Shown in pieces: positions 36,148-44,954 of a stretch of 64,000 bases of DNA. The notes below the pieces were generated by a model, which worked only from the letters and a program-made list of their open reading frames with translations, did not search any database and had not been told where the DNA came from. This DNA is from Pseudoalteromonas sp. T1lg48 (GTDB lineage Bacteria > Pseudomonadota > Gammaproteobacteria > Enterobacterales > Alteromonadaceae), in contig NZ_PQCC01000002.1 of NCBI RefSeq assembly GCF_002964785.1, forward strand, positions 244,832 through 308,831, read 5' to 3'. A program made the translations under genes and the position numbers. Within the stretch, counting starts at the first letter, position 1. The number at the start of each line of letters is the position of its first letter.

Positions 36148-36165
36148 TCTAGTTTTAAAACTAGA
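36148..36165. promoter_or_regulatory. 18-bp palindrome, candidate TetR operator
   Basis: TCTAGTTTTAAAACTAGA is a perfect palindrome between the divergent TetR and antiporter genes. Its length, symmetry and position fit a TetR-family operator controlling both; a partial TCTAG repeats at about 36187. Confidence 0.6.
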
Positions 36166-36207
36166 ATACCCCCTCTATTTTATTACTCTAGTTGCGAGCA
36201 ATGCGTT

Positions 36208-37494
36208 ATGAGTATCTGGTACCTACTTTGCCTGCTGTCGACCCTGGCAGTATTAATCGCCTTCAGTAACCAGTTTCTGGTGAAAACTCAGCCCACCATT
36301 GCCATCACGGCCGGGTCCTTGTTGATGTCGATGTTGCTTATTCTTGCCGGTAAGGTCTTTGGTACCGACGCTACACAGGAACTCTTTAACTTGGTTGCCG
36401 AAATAGATTTTAAGCAATTTCTACTGGATGGCGTTCTGGGGGTGTTACTCTTTGCCGGAGCGCTGGAAATTGACCTTAGGGTGATGAAAAAGCAACGCAA
36501 AGAAATAGCCGTCCTGGTGCTGTTTTCAACCCTGGTCTCTACCTTTATCGTGGCTTATCTCAGTTATCAGTTACTGGGCTTTATGGGTTGGCCCGTGCCC
36601 TTTATCTACTGCTTACTTTTTGGGGCGCTGATCAGCCCTACCGACCCCATCGCCGTGCTGGCCATCATCAAGCAGATGAAGGCGCCGGAAAACATTTCCA
36701 TTCAGGTAGAGGGCGAGTCGCTGTTTAATGACGGTGTCGGCCTGGTGCTGTTTACCACCATTTTAGCCGTGGCCTTGTCGGGCACCGCGCCGACCGCAGC
36801 CGGGGTTGCCCACCTGTTTTTGGTCGACGCTATTGGCGGTATCGCCTTTGGCCTGGTACTCGCCTTCGTCTCCCATGTACTGATCATAAAAAGCCGTGAA
36901 GCCAATATTCGCCTGCTGCTCACCATCTGTATTCCCACCGCTGGCTTTGCCACCGCGAATCTGCTCGGAATATCCGGGGCCTTGGCCATGGTGGTCAGTG
37001 GTATCTTTATTGGTAATGTAACCCGAGGAAAAGCGGCGACCATGTCGCGCTACACCAGCGTTCGCAACGTTCGTAACTTCTGGCATGCCATCGAAGGCGC
37101 CTTAAATGCGCTCTTGTTCCTCTTGATTGGCCTGCTGTTAGTCACTCTGCCCTTTACCTGGGAAGAAATAAGCATAGGCTTAATCATGATACCCATTGTC
37201 CTGCTGGCGCGTTTTATCAGTGTATCGCTGCCCTACCTCGCTTTTCGTCGCTTCCGCCAGTACGACGTGAACTCTGTGCGCATTCTCACCTGGGGTGGTT
37301 TGCGAGGCGGACTCGCGCTGGCGATGGCGGCCTCCATTCCCGCGGGCCAGGCCGTGATTAATGGCACGGATATTAAAACCCTGTTGGTGACCTTAACCTA
37401 CGTGGTGGTGATCTTCTCCATTATTGTTCAGGCGTCCACCATTCGCCCCCTGATCGAGGGCAGTATCCGCGCCTCGGCAAACAAGGATTCCTGA
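36208..37494 (+). CDS. CPA1-type Na+/H+ antiporter
   Basis: This is a 428-residue cation:proton antiporter of the NhaP/CPA1 type with about 12 membrane helices. Hallmarks are GALISPTDPIAVLAIIKQM and VEGESLFNDGVGLVLFTTIL, which hold the ion-binding aspartates, and RGGLALAMAASIP near the C-terminus. The ATG at 36208 (MSIWYLLCLLSTLAVL) starts directly with a membrane helix; the frame is open 23 codons upstream, running through the palindrome, and that extension is rejected. It probably expels Na+ or K+ in exchange for protons. The divergent TetR gene is the likely regulator. Confidence 0.9.
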   Translation: MSIWYLLCLLSTLAVLIAFSNQFLVKTQPTIAITAGSLLMSMLLILAGKVFGTDATQELFNLVAEIDFKQFLLDGVLGVLLFAGALEIDLRVMKKQRKEIAVLVLFSTLVSTFIVAYLSYQLLGFMGWPVPFIYCLLFGALISPTDPIAVLAIIKQMKAPENISIQVEGESLFNDGVGLVLFTTILAVALSGTAPTAAGVAHLFLVDAIGGIAFGLVLAFVSHVLIIKSREANIRLLLTICIPTAGFATANLLGISGALAMVVSGIFIGNVTRGKAATMSRYTSVRNVRNFWHAIEGALNALLFLLIGLLLVTLPFTWEEISIGLIMIPIVLLARFISVSLPYLAFRRFRQYDVNSVRILTWGGLRGGLALAMAASIPAGQAVINGTDIKTLLVTLTYVVVIFSIIVQASTIRPLIEGSIRASANKDS

Positions 37495-37508
37495 ACCCAG
37501 GCACACGT

Positions 37509-37544
37509 TCAGGGTTAATCTAGGCTCACCCAGATTAGCCCTGA
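37509..37544. terminator. Hairpin after the antiporter gene
   Basis: TCAGGGTTAATCT pairs with AGATTAGCCCTGA with one mismatch across a 10-nt loop. It has no T run, so it may be a weak terminator or a 3' stabiliser. Confidence 0.5.
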
Positions 37545-37682
37545 TCCTTCTTCGGCAAACGCCGCCCCAGCAACCATTCGTTTTTTTAGAATGGTAAGCG
37601 CTAATTTTACTAATTTTCGTTCTTATAAATTGAGTCTATTATTTCCTTATCGCAACACAGAGACCTAATTAAGGAAACGAAG

Positions 37683-38108
37683 ATGAACTTACACCCACTT
37701 ATTAACAGCAGCGAGACTCTCAACAACGTCAGTGCCCTATTCGGGCGCTTTGGTTTAACTGCACTCTTTGTGCTTACAGGCTTAAGTAAAATCGAATTCT
37801 ACGATGCCACGGCCCAGTACATGGCCTCGGTTGGCGTCCCCGGCATGTTACTACCGCTGGTTATTTTATTGGAGGTCGTTGGCGGCATCATGATTATTGC
37901 CGGCCTGCTGACTCGCTTAACTGCCTTGGCCTTTGCACTCTTTAGTGTGGTGAGCGCCCTGCTGTTCCACTTTCAGCTTGACGACCAAACCCAGTTTTTA
38001 ATGTTCTATAAGAACATCGCCATTGCCGGTGGCTTCCTTGCCCTGGCGGCTTCGGGAGCAGGCAAGTTCAGCCTGGATGCGCTGCTAAGTCGCCGTCAGG
38101 CCAAATAA
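37683..38108 (+). CDS. DoxX family membrane protein
   Basis: This is a 141-residue integral membrane protein of the DoxX/SURF4 type with four helices. Typical segments are LFVLTGLSKIEFYDATAQYM, GMLLPLVILLEVVGGIMIIA and NIAIAGGFLALAASG. Family members are tied to oxidative or disulfide stress and quinone-related oxidoreductases, but their biochemical role is unsettled. AAGGAAACGAAG precedes the ATG. It opens a run of same-strand redox genes but is followed by its own terminator. Confidence 0.88.
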   Translation: MNLHPLINSSETLNNVSALFGRFGLTALFVLTGLSKIEFYDATAQYMASVGVPGMLLPLVILLEVVGGIMIIAGLLTRLTALAFALFSVVSALLFHFQLDDQTQFLMFYKNIAIAGGFLALAASGAGKFSLDALLSRRQAK

Positions 38109-38124
38109 CCGAAAATGAATCAAC

Positions 38125-38148
38125 GGCCCGCACCCTGCGGGCCTTTTT
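38125..38148 (+). terminator. Rho-independent terminator after doxX-like gene
   Basis: GGCCCGCA-ccc-TGCGGGCC is followed by TTTTT. Confidence 0.9.
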
Positions 38149-38230
38149 GCCGCTTATCAGCCGGGTGAGACCTTTCTTTTTACCCAGCGCATGTTAGGGT
38201 TAGGCTATGATTAATCGTCCTTTTTAGCTC

Positions 38231-39103
38231 ATGCTCAGGATCACCTTAGAACAGTGGCGGATGTTTCGCGCCGTCGTCGAATCTGGCGGCTTTAATCAGG
38301 CCGCACAGAGCGTGCACAAAAGCCAATCAAGCGTACACAGTGCGGTCGCAAAAATTGAGGCCGCCTTCGGCGTTAAGCTCTTTCATATAGAGGGGCGGCG
38401 CACCGTACTCACCGACGCCGGAAAAATGCTGCTCAGACGCGCCGAATATTTGTTGGAAGAAGCGGCCAAGGTCGAAGCCATAGGCCACACCTTGGGCGAC
38501 GGCATTGAGTCGCGTCTGCGTATCGCCGTCGACCAAACCCTGCCACAGCATCTTCTCTATGCCGTGCTCGAAGCCACCAGCAGCCAGTATCCGTTATTAC
38601 GCATTGAGTTGTTTGAGTCCATTTTGACCGGCGCCTTGGAGTTAGTGCAAAACGATCAGGTAGAACTGGCTGTTTCCCCCTACTCTGGCGATGGCTTTAG
38701 CGAGCAGCTTTGCAGCATCGACTTTATCGCCGTGGCACACCCGCGGCATGCACTGCATCATCTGGGTCGAGCGCTGACCCGTGAAGATTTAAAAGCCCAC
38801 CGCCAAATAGTTGTCCGCGACTCCGCCCTTCAGGGGAAACAAGATGCCGGCTGGCTGGGTGCCGATCAGCGTTGGACGGTTAGTCAGATCAACACCTCCA
38901 TCGACATGATAGGCAATGGCCTGGGCTTTGCGTGGTTACCCAAGCATGCCATTACCCATGCCCTTGCCGATGGCACCTTAAAACCCCTGCCGTTAAGTAG
39001 CGGCGCACAGCGCACCCATCCACTGTATCTCTTGTTTAAAGACGGCGATAACCTGGGGCCGGCGGCACGGACTTTTATCGGCGAGTTACGCAGCCGGGTA
39101 TAA
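38231..39103 (+). CDS. LysR family transcriptional regulator
   Basis: The product is a 290-residue LysR-type regulator. The N-terminal winged helix-turn-helix is MFRAVVESGGFNQAAQSVHK then SQSSVHSAVAKIEAAFGVKLF. The C-terminal effector domain begins near residue 93 (ESRLRIAVDQTLP). It lies between the DoxX gene and the pirin gene on the same strand. LysR regulators usually control neighbours, so it may control the pirin-TauE-FMN reductase-OsmC group; the inducer is unknown. Confidence 0.92.
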   Translation: MLRITLEQWRMFRAVVESGGFNQAAQSVHKSQSSVHSAVAKIEAAFGVKLFHIEGRRTVLTDAGKMLLRRAEYLLEEAAKVEAIGHTLGDGIESRLRIAVDQTLPQHLLYAVLEATSSQYPLLRIELFESILTGALELVQNDQVELAVSPYSGDGFSEQLCSIDFIAVAHPRHALHHLGRALTREDLKAHRQIVVRDSALQGKQDAGWLGADQRWTVSQINTSIDMIGNGLGFAWLPKHAITHALADGTLKPLPLSSGAQRTHPLYLLFKDGDNLGPAARTFIGELRSRV

Positions 39104-39220
39104 ATCGCAGTCCCAACAAGCGTTCGCTTAAAACGAAAGATATGTGCTTTTTATACTCATTTTAATCTCTTTAGCGGGATATTAGACTGGCTTCAACACC
39201 TCAAGTTTGGAGCACATCTT

Positions 39221-39904
39221 ATGAAATATTTTCGCAAAGCCACTGAACGCGGAACGGTTGATCTCGGTTGGCTAAAAAGCCAACATAGCTTTTCATTTGG
39301 CCATTATTACGACCCCGCCCATATGGGCATCTCGGCGCTCAGGGTGATTAACGAAGACAGGGTTCAGCCAGGGCAAGGCTTCGACACCCATGGCCATCGC
39401 GATATGGAAATTATCTCCTATGTGATCAGTGGAGCCTTGAAGCATAAGGACAGCCAGGGCAATGAATTTATTGTTCCTGCTGGAGAAGTGCAGCGTATGA
39501 GTGCCGGCAGCGGCATTATGCACAGTGAATATAACGCCTCGGACAGCGAGCTGGTGCACTTTTTACAAATTTGGATCCAGCCAAAATTCCGTGGCATTGC
39601 ACCCAGCTATGAGCAGATGCAAGTTCATCAGCACGGTGCAATGACGCCACTGGTGACGCCGACCGGGGAGCCGGGCACCCTGAGCATAAATCAGGATGCA
39701 CGCATCTCGCGGCTGCAGCTAAAACCGGGAGCGCAATACAAGTTGACTAGCGCCGGTACGGGTTATTTGCACCTGGTTAGTGGCCACGCCCACAGCCAGG
39801 AGTTGACCTTAAATGCCGGCGATGCCTTTGCAACAGATAAGGATGAAACAGTGACTATTTATGCCGATTCGGCCCTTGAAGCGCTTTGGTTTGAGTTGCC
39901 CTAA
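39221..39904 (+). CDS. Pirin family protein (YhhW-like)
   Basis: This is a 227-residue bicupin. The N-terminal cupin motif FDTHGHRDMEIISYVISGAL and SAGSGIMHSEYNAS are pirin hallmarks that hold the metal-binding His residues and Glu. Some pirins have quercetin 2,3-dioxygenase activity; others act as redox sensors. Its stop codon overlaps the ATG of the TauE-like gene by 1 nt, so the two are translated together. The paralogous pirin at 41761 is longer. Confidence 0.92.
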   Translation: MKYFRKATERGTVDLGWLKSQHSFSFGHYYDPAHMGISALRVINEDRVQPGQGFDTHGHRDMEIISYVISGALKHKDSQGNEFIVPAGEVQRMSAGSGIMHSEYNASDSELVHFLQIWIQPKFRGIAPSYEQMQVHQHGAMTPLVTPTGEPGTLSINQDARISRLQLKPGAQYKLTSAGTGYLHLVSGHAHSQELTLNAGDAFATDKDETVTIYADSALEALWFELP

Positions 39905-40644
39905 TGACGCTCACCACGCTTCTCGTTATCGCCGCAGTGGTGATGCTCACCGGCATTTCCAAATCGGGATTTGCCGGCGCCCTGGGTATTTTTGCCGTCC
40001 CCTTACTACTGCTGGTGATGCCCGCCCTTGATGCCATCGCCTTGATGTTGCCGATTCTCATCATTGCCGATGTCTTTAGCTTAAAAAGCTATTGGCGCCA
40101 ATGGCAAAACGAGCTGATCCGCCTGCTGCTGCCCGGCGTTGTTGTCGGGGTCTTGATAGCGCAATGGCTGATTCAAATTATTCCCGCCGCCTGGCTCAGT
40201 GCCGCCATCGCCACCCTGAGCCTGCTGTTTGCCCTGCGCAGCTTATTTTTTGCCAAGATACGTTACGGCTTTTTGGCAAGCGATTGGGGCGGACGCGTTA
40301 TGGCTACCTTATCCGGACTGGCCAGCACCTTGGTCCATGCCGGCGGACCGCCGTTGATCATTTACTTCACCGCCAAGGCTCTAGCCCCGCGCCAGTATGT
40401 GGCCACCGCGGCAGCGCTATTTGCACTGATGAATGGCGTTAAACTCGCGGCCTTTAGTGCCCAGGGACTGCTCACCCTGGATCTGCTGTTCACCGCCTTA
40501 GCCTTTGTGCCATTAGCCCTGCTAGGCAATTGGTTGGGAGTGAAAATTCAGCAAAAGTTCAATCCCCAGCATTTTTTACGGGTGATGAACTGGCTCTTGC
40601 TGCTGTTGGCTTTAGTCCTCTATGCCAAGCTCATGCTTAGCTAG
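39904..40644 (+). CDS. TauE/SafE family transporter
   Basis: This is a 246-residue membrane protein with seven or eight helices. The start TTLLVIAAVVMLTGISKSGFAGALG is the TauE/SafE N-terminal repeat and STLVHAGGPPLIIYF the second. Family members export sulfite, sulfoacetate or related sulfur anions. Start and upstream stop overlap as TAATG, so it is coupled to the pirin gene. Substrate is not predictable. Confidence 0.88.
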   Translation: MTLTTLLVIAAVVMLTGISKSGFAGALGIFAVPLLLLVMPALDAIALMLPILIIADVFSLKSYWRQWQNELIRLLLPGVVVGVLIAQWLIQIIPAAWLSAAIATLSLLFALRSLFFAKIRYGFLASDWGGRVMATLSGLASTLVHAGGPPLIIYFTAKALAPRQYVATAAALFALMNGVKLAAFSAQGLLTLDLLFTALAFVPLALLGNWLGVKIQQKFNPQHFLRVMNWLLLLLALVLYAKLMLS

Positions 40645-40753
40645 GGGAGCGCAAGACTTCCTCCCCGTCTGCCGCTGGGCGCGCCAAACTTTTTACTCAT
40701 TCTCGTGTGCATCCACCATACTGATAGTTTGTAACCTTCACAGGAGCAAAGCC

Positions 40754-41317
40754 ATGGCCCTGAATCTTCACGTCATTATTTGCAGCGTCCGACCCGGCAG
40801 AGTCGGCCCATCCGTCGCCAACTGGTTTTACGAGTTTGCCAAGGAGCAAAGCAACTTTGATGTTTCCCTGGTGGATATTGCCGCCTTTAACCTGCCCATG
40901 TACGACGAACCCAAGCATCCGCGCCTGCAGGAATACCAGCATGAACATACCAAGGCCTGGTCGCGCAGTGTGGCCCGGGCCGATGCCTATGTGTTCGTGC
41001 TGCCCGAATACAACTTTTGCCCACCCTCGTCCTTCACCAACGCTCTGGATTATGTTTATAACGAATGGAATTACAAACCCTGTGGCTTCGTCAGTTATGG
41101 CGGCGTCTCCGGCGGCTTGCGATCCACCCAGGTAGCCAAACAGTTAGTGACCACCTTAAAGATGATGCCCATGATGGAGAGCGTAATGGTACAAATGCCC
41201 TGGAACCTGCTCGATGAGGATAAACATTTTGTTGCCAATGAACACCATACCGCCTCCGGCAAATCCCTGTTAGAAGAGCTGGAAAAATGGGCCAAAGCGC
41301 TAAAAACCATGCGCTGA
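40754..41317 (+). CDS. NADPH-dependent FMN reductase family protein
   Basis: This 187-residue flavodoxin-like protein begins VIICSVRPGRVGPSVANWFYE, where SVRPGR binds the FMN phosphate. The motif VLPEYNFCPPSSFTNALDYV is the family's PEYN signature, followed by FVSYGGVSGGLRS. Such proteins reduce FMN, quinones or azo dyes with NADPH. The ATG at 40754 has AGGAG 8 nt upstream; the frame opens 44 codons earlier in the 3' end of the TauE gene, which is rejected. It sits 109 nt after that gene, same strand. Confidence 0.9.
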   Translation: MALNLHVIICSVRPGRVGPSVANWFYEFAKEQSNFDVSLVDIAAFNLPMYDEPKHPRLQEYQHEHTKAWSRSVARADAYVFVLPEYNFCPPSSFTNALDYVYNEWNYKPCGFVSYGGVSGGLRSTQVAKQLVTTLKMMPMMESVMVQMPWNLLDEDKHFVANEHHTASGKSLLEELEKWAKALKTMR

Positions 41318-41356
41318 TCTCCGGGCTATTTCCATCACCGTACCAGGAGCCAGACC

Positions 41357-41752
41357 ATGAGCATCAAACTCACTAAAACGGCCGACGGCCAATATCGCCA
41401 GCAAGTACAAATCGGCCCACATCGGCTCTTTGCCGATGCCCGTATCGATACCCAGAGCGACAGCGCGCCGGACCCTCACGACATTTACGACTCGGCCCTG
41501 GCGGCATGTAAGGCCATTACCCTGCTTATGTATGCACAAAGAGCGGGGATCCCATTAACGGATGTGGCCGTGAACATCACCCGGGATGCCAGTGAGGAAC
41601 GCCAGGGACGCTACCAGTTGCACCTAGACCTTATGCTGGGCGGTGAGCTGGATGCGGCGCAGCGGGAGAAGCTGGCGCAAATTGCCGATAAATGCCCAAT
41701 TCATAAACTTATGACCCAGGTAGAAACCATCATCACCACGGACTGCAAATAG
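41357..41752 (+). CDS. OsmC family protein
   Basis: This 131-residue protein has the OsmC fold, whose members are thiol-dependent peroxidases for organic hydroperoxides. One expected cysteine is present in DIYDSALAACKAITLLMYA and the second in KCPIHKLM. It lies 39 nt after the FMN reductase gene and 8 nt before the second pirin gene, so it is in the same operon. The likely role is peroxide or electrophile defence. Confidence 0.9.
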   Translation: MSIKLTKTADGQYRQQVQIGPHRLFADARIDTQSDSAPDPHDIYDSALAACKAITLLMYAQRAGIPLTDVAVNITRDASEERQGRYQLHLDLMLGGELDAAQREKLAQIADKCPIHKLMTQVETIITTDCK

Positions 41753-41760
41753 GAGCCCAT

Positions 41761-42684
41761 ATGAGCAATCTAACCAATGACACCCGCAATGACTGTGAGC
41801 TAATGGACGCCTGCGGCGCGGTGAAAATGGTGTTAAAGCCCAAGGACACAGATCTGGGCGGTTTTTCCGTCCGTCGGTTGTTACCAACGGCGCAATTAAA
41901 AATGATAGGCCCGTGGATCTTTTTCGATCATATGGGCCCGGCCAGCTTTGCCCCTGGCCCAGGCATCAATGTTCGCCCCCATCCCCATATCGGCATTGCC
42001 ACCGTCACCTATTTGTTTGCAGGTGAGATCCTTCATCGCGATTCTTTGGCCAGTGTGCAGCCCATTAAGCCGGGGGATATCAACCTGATGGTCAGCGGCA
42101 GCGGCATAGTCCACTCCGAGCGCGAGCGCCCCGAAGCCACCGAGCACGCACGCAACCTTAACGGCCTGCAACTCTGGCTTGCCCTGCCTAAGGAGCAAGA
42201 AGAAATGGAGCCGGCCTTCTATCACTACTCGGCCACCAGCGTGCCCCTGGTCCATATTGATGGCGTGCCCGTGCGAGTCATGATGGGCAGCGCCTATGGC
42301 GTCGAGTCGCCGGTGCGCACCTTTTCCAATACCCTGTATTTGGAAGCCGTGCTTAAACCCGGCGAGTCATTAACCCTGCCACCATGCGCGGAGCTCGGCC
42401 TGTATGTGGTGCGCGGTCACTTACAAGCGAAAGACACCGACATCCCCGAGCACTGCCTGGCGGTGTTTTCCGATACCCACGACATAAGCGCTGGCGTTAC
42501 GGTCACCGCCAGCCAAGACTCGCGCATCGCCCTTATCGGCGGTGAGCCGCTGGGCAAACGTTTTATCGAGTGGAACTTTGTTTCCAGTCGCAAGGAACGC
42601 ATTGACCAAGCCAAAGACGACTGGCAAAACGGGCGCTTTGCCAAGGTTCCCGGCGATGAGCAGGAGTTTATTCCGCTGCCCTAA
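41761..42684 (+). CDS. Pirin family protein, long form
   Basis: This 307-residue bicupin has the N-terminal GGFSVRRLLPTAQLKMIGPW then IFFDHMGPASFAPG, the metal-binding motif NVRPHPHIGIATVTYLFAGE, and VSGSGIVHSERERP; a C-terminal pirin domain with GGEPLGKRFIEWNFVSS follows. It is a distinct subfamily from the 227-residue pirin at 39221. It is probably co-transcribed with osmC. Biochemical function is not assigned. Confidence 0.92.
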   Translation: MSNLTNDTRNDCELMDACGAVKMVLKPKDTDLGGFSVRRLLPTAQLKMIGPWIFFDHMGPASFAPGPGINVRPHPHIGIATVTYLFAGEILHRDSLASVQPIKPGDINLMVSGSGIVHSERERPEATEHARNLNGLQLWLALPKEQEEMEPAFYHYSATSVPLVHIDGVPVRVMMGSAYGVESPVRTFSNTLYLEAVLKPGESLTLPPCAELGLYVVRGHLQAKDTDIPEHCLAVFSDTHDISAGVTVTASQDSRIALIGGEPLGKRFIEWNFVSSRKERIDQAKDDWQNGRFAKVPGDEQEFIPLP

Positions 42685-42778
42685 CAAGCATATGATGTTA
42701 CCACTTATCGCCATCCCCTTTCTTTTTTTACCGGCTTGACGCATGCTAGGCCGAGTAAAAACTCTAAGGAGCCGAGAG

Positions 42779-43216
42779 ATGTCCAATCAAGATGCATTTT
42801 TAGAACGTTTTCCCAAGGCCTGTGAAATCAAGGTAGCCTGGGGTGATATGGATGCGCTGCAGCATGTCAATAACACCCTCTACTTCAAATACTTTGAAAT
42901 TGCCCGTATCGATTTTTTAAATCAGGCCGGCATACTTGAACACCTTGCCACAGAGCAGGTCGGCCCTGTACTGGCCGACAATTACGCCAAATATAAGCGC
43001 CCGGTGACCTTTCCCGACACCCTGCTGATCGGCGTTAGTATCAGTGACATAGGCAACAGCAGCTTTACCACCCACTACAGCGTGTTTTCCAGTGCGCAGC
43101 AATGCGTAGTGACCGAGGGTCAGGCAATGTTGGTGATGTTTGACTTCAAAACAATGCAAAAAGCGCCATTGAATGATAGCTTGTTATCATTCCTGCACTT
43201 AAACCTAAAGGGCTAA
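42779..43216 (+). CDS. Acyl-CoA thioesterase (4HBT/YbgC-like)
   Basis: This 145-residue hot-dog thioesterase has the motif VAWGDMDALQHVNNTLYFKYFE, in which Asp and His-Val-Asn match the 4-hydroxybenzoyl-CoA thioesterase active site. AAGGAG precedes the ATG at 42779. Natural substrate is unknown. The stop is 2 nt before the aldo-keto reductase gene, so the two are coupled. Confidence 0.9.
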   Translation: MSNQDAFLERFPKACEIKVAWGDMDALQHVNNTLYFKYFEIARIDFLNQAGILEHLATEQVGPVLADNYAKYKRPVTFPDTLLIGVSISDIGNSSFTTHYSVFSSAQQCVVTEGQAMLVMFDFKTMQKAPLNDSLLSFLHLNLKG

Positions 43217-43218
43217 TC

Positions 43219-44271
43219 ATGGACTATGCAAAGCTCGGCCGCAGCGGCTTAAAGGTATCACGCGTCTGTCTTGGTACCATGACCTGGGGCAAACAAAACA
43301 CCCAAAGCGATGCCGATGAGCAACTCAATTATGCGCTTGCACAAGGCGTTAATTTTATCGATACCGCCGAAATGTATGCCGTGCCACCGAGTCCCGATAC
43401 CTATGGTAAGACCGAAACCATTATCGGTGACTGGCTCTCTCGTCATCAAGAAAAACGTAAGGATCTGGTGCTCGCGACCAAGATAGCGGGCAACGGCTTA
43501 AAGTGGGTCCGCGGTGGCGGCGACATCAGCAAAGAAGCAGTGATAACCGCCGTTGACCAATCCCTTAAGCGCTTGCAGACCGATTATATCGATCTTTTCC
43601 AGTTGCATTGGCCTAACCGCACTTCACCGCATTTTGCCAAACAATGGCCGGGCATGGTGGATATCAAGAGCGTGGATAAAAGCACCGAACGCGCGCAAAT
43701 GCATGCCATTTTAGAGGGTTTAGATACTTGTGTTCGCGCCGGTAAAATCCGCCATTGCGGACTTTCCAACGAAACTCCCTGGGGTCTGAGCCAGTACCTG
43801 GACCTCGCCAAGCAGTATTCGCTGCCAGCGATGGTGTCGATGCAAAACGAGTTTAGCCTGGTGCATGGCAAGGATTGGCCTTATTTAATCGAGCAATGCC
43901 ATCATGAAGACGTAGCCTACCTGCCCTGGTCACCACTGGCCGGCGGTATGCTTAGCGGCAAGTATCTAGGTGGTGCGCGCCCGGCGGGCTCGCGCTGGAC
44001 CATAGCTCAGCGCAATGGCCTGTTTCGCGATACCGAGCAAGGCCAGCAAGCGGTGGCCCGCTATCAGGAAATTGCCAAGCAACAAGGGATCACCACGGCA
44101 CAGCTGGCACTGGCCTGGTGTAACCAGGTGCAGGGCGTCACTTCGACCATTATCGGCGCCACCAGCATGGCCCAACTGCAGGAAAATATTGACGCCTTTG
44201 CGCTTACCCTCGACGAGGAGACCTTGGCGCAAATCGATGCGGTATTTAGGGAGTATCCGGCGCCCTATTAG
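43219..44271 (+). CDS. NADP(H)-dependent aldo-keto reductase (Tas-like)
   Basis: This 350-residue TIM-barrel oxidoreductase is of the Tas type. The catalytic tetrad is visible: Asp and Tyr in NFIDTAEMYAVPPSP, Lys in LVLATKIAG and His in DLFQLHWPNRT. The cofactor-binding end reads STIIGATSMAQLQENIDAF. The NADP-linked Tas family reduces aldehydes and ketones. It ends the long same-strand cluster, followed by a strong terminator. Confidence 0.92.
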   Translation: MDYAKLGRSGLKVSRVCLGTMTWGKQNTQSDADEQLNYALAQGVNFIDTAEMYAVPPSPDTYGKTETIIGDWLSRHQEKRKDLVLATKIAGNGLKWVRGGGDISKEAVITAVDQSLKRLQTDYIDLFQLHWPNRTSPHFAKQWPGMVDIKSVDKSTERAQMHAILEGLDTCVRAGKIRHCGLSNETPWGLSQYLDLAKQYSLPAMVSMQNEFSLVHGKDWPYLIEQCHHEDVAYLPWSPLAGGMLSGKYLGGARPAGSRWTIAQRNGLFRDTEQGQQAVARYQEIAKQQGITTAQLALAWCNQVQGVTSTIIGATSMAQLQENIDAFALTLDEETLAQIDAVFREYPAPY

Positions 44272-44297
44272 GGCTGACAAAAGCACCCTGACGACAT

Positions 44298-44328
44298 AAA
44301 AAAGGCTTGCAACATGCAAGCCTTTTTT
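44298..44328. terminator. Bidirectional terminator
   Basis: AAAAAAGGCTTGCA-aca-TGCAAGCCTTTTTT is a perfect stem between two convergent genes. Confidence 0.95.
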
Positions 44329-44333
44329 AACTC

Positions 44334-44954
44334 TTAGAGCCATTGACGCAGCAACACGGTGAGCGCCAGGAAGGTAAAGGCCACGGCCAGTAGTTTATTG
44401 ATAATTAGTTGATTACGTTCCAGCCAGACATAAAAACGCGGGTGACTGCAAAGCATGGCCACCACGCAATACCAGAGCGCATCGATAACGGTCGGCGTTG
44501 CCACCATCACCGCCTGCTGTTGCCATTGCATGGGCTCGGCGGGAATAAAGGGTGAAAACAGGGCAACAAAGAAAATCGCCAGTTTGGGATTTAAAAAGGC
44601 AATGGCAAAGCCGTCTTGTATGGCGTTAAGACGCTGCTTGGTGCCGGCTTCTTCGATTTTGAGTTTGGTGGCGCTGCTACGCCAGCTATTAAAGGCCAGA
44701 TACAACAAATACAACGCACCGGCATAAATCAGGATCTGATACAACATGGGTATTTGTTGCTGTAAGGTGCCCAGGCCTAAAATGGCCAACAAGGCATACA
44801 CACCCACTCCAAAGCCATGACTAAGGGCGCAGGCAATACCGCCGGAGCGACCACTGTGCAGACAGTGCTTTAAAACCACCGCCAGGCTCGGACCCGGAGA
44901 CATGGCCCCCATTAAACAAATGCCTACCAAGGCCAGCCAGTTTGTTAACTCCAT
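44334..44954 (-). CDS. LysE family translocator
   Basis: This 206-residue membrane protein has about six helices and the LysE/RhtB start LVGICLMGAMSPGPSLAVVLKH with the conserved G-x-x-S-P-G-P. Such proteins export amino acids. FLNPKLAIFFVALFSPFIP is the second family landmark. Its ATG shares one nucleotide with the stop codon of the upstream nuclease gene (44954), so the two are co-transcribed although functionally unrelated. Confidence 0.9.
   Translation of the reverse strand: MELTNWLALVGICLMGAMSPGPSLAVVLKHCLHSGRSGGIACALSHGFGVGVYALLAILGLGTLQQQIPMLYQILIYAGALYLLYLAFNSWRSSATKLKIEEAGTKQRLNAIQDGFAIAFLNPKLAIFFVALFSPFIPAEPMQWQQQAVMVATPTVIDALWYCVVAMLCSHPRFYVWLERNQLIINKLLAVAFTFLALTVLLRQWL

Noticed and set aside
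36139..36207. Earlier start of the Na+/H+ antiporter
   Set aside because: It would translate the 18-bp palindrome and leader; the protein naturally starts with a membrane helix at MSIWYLL.
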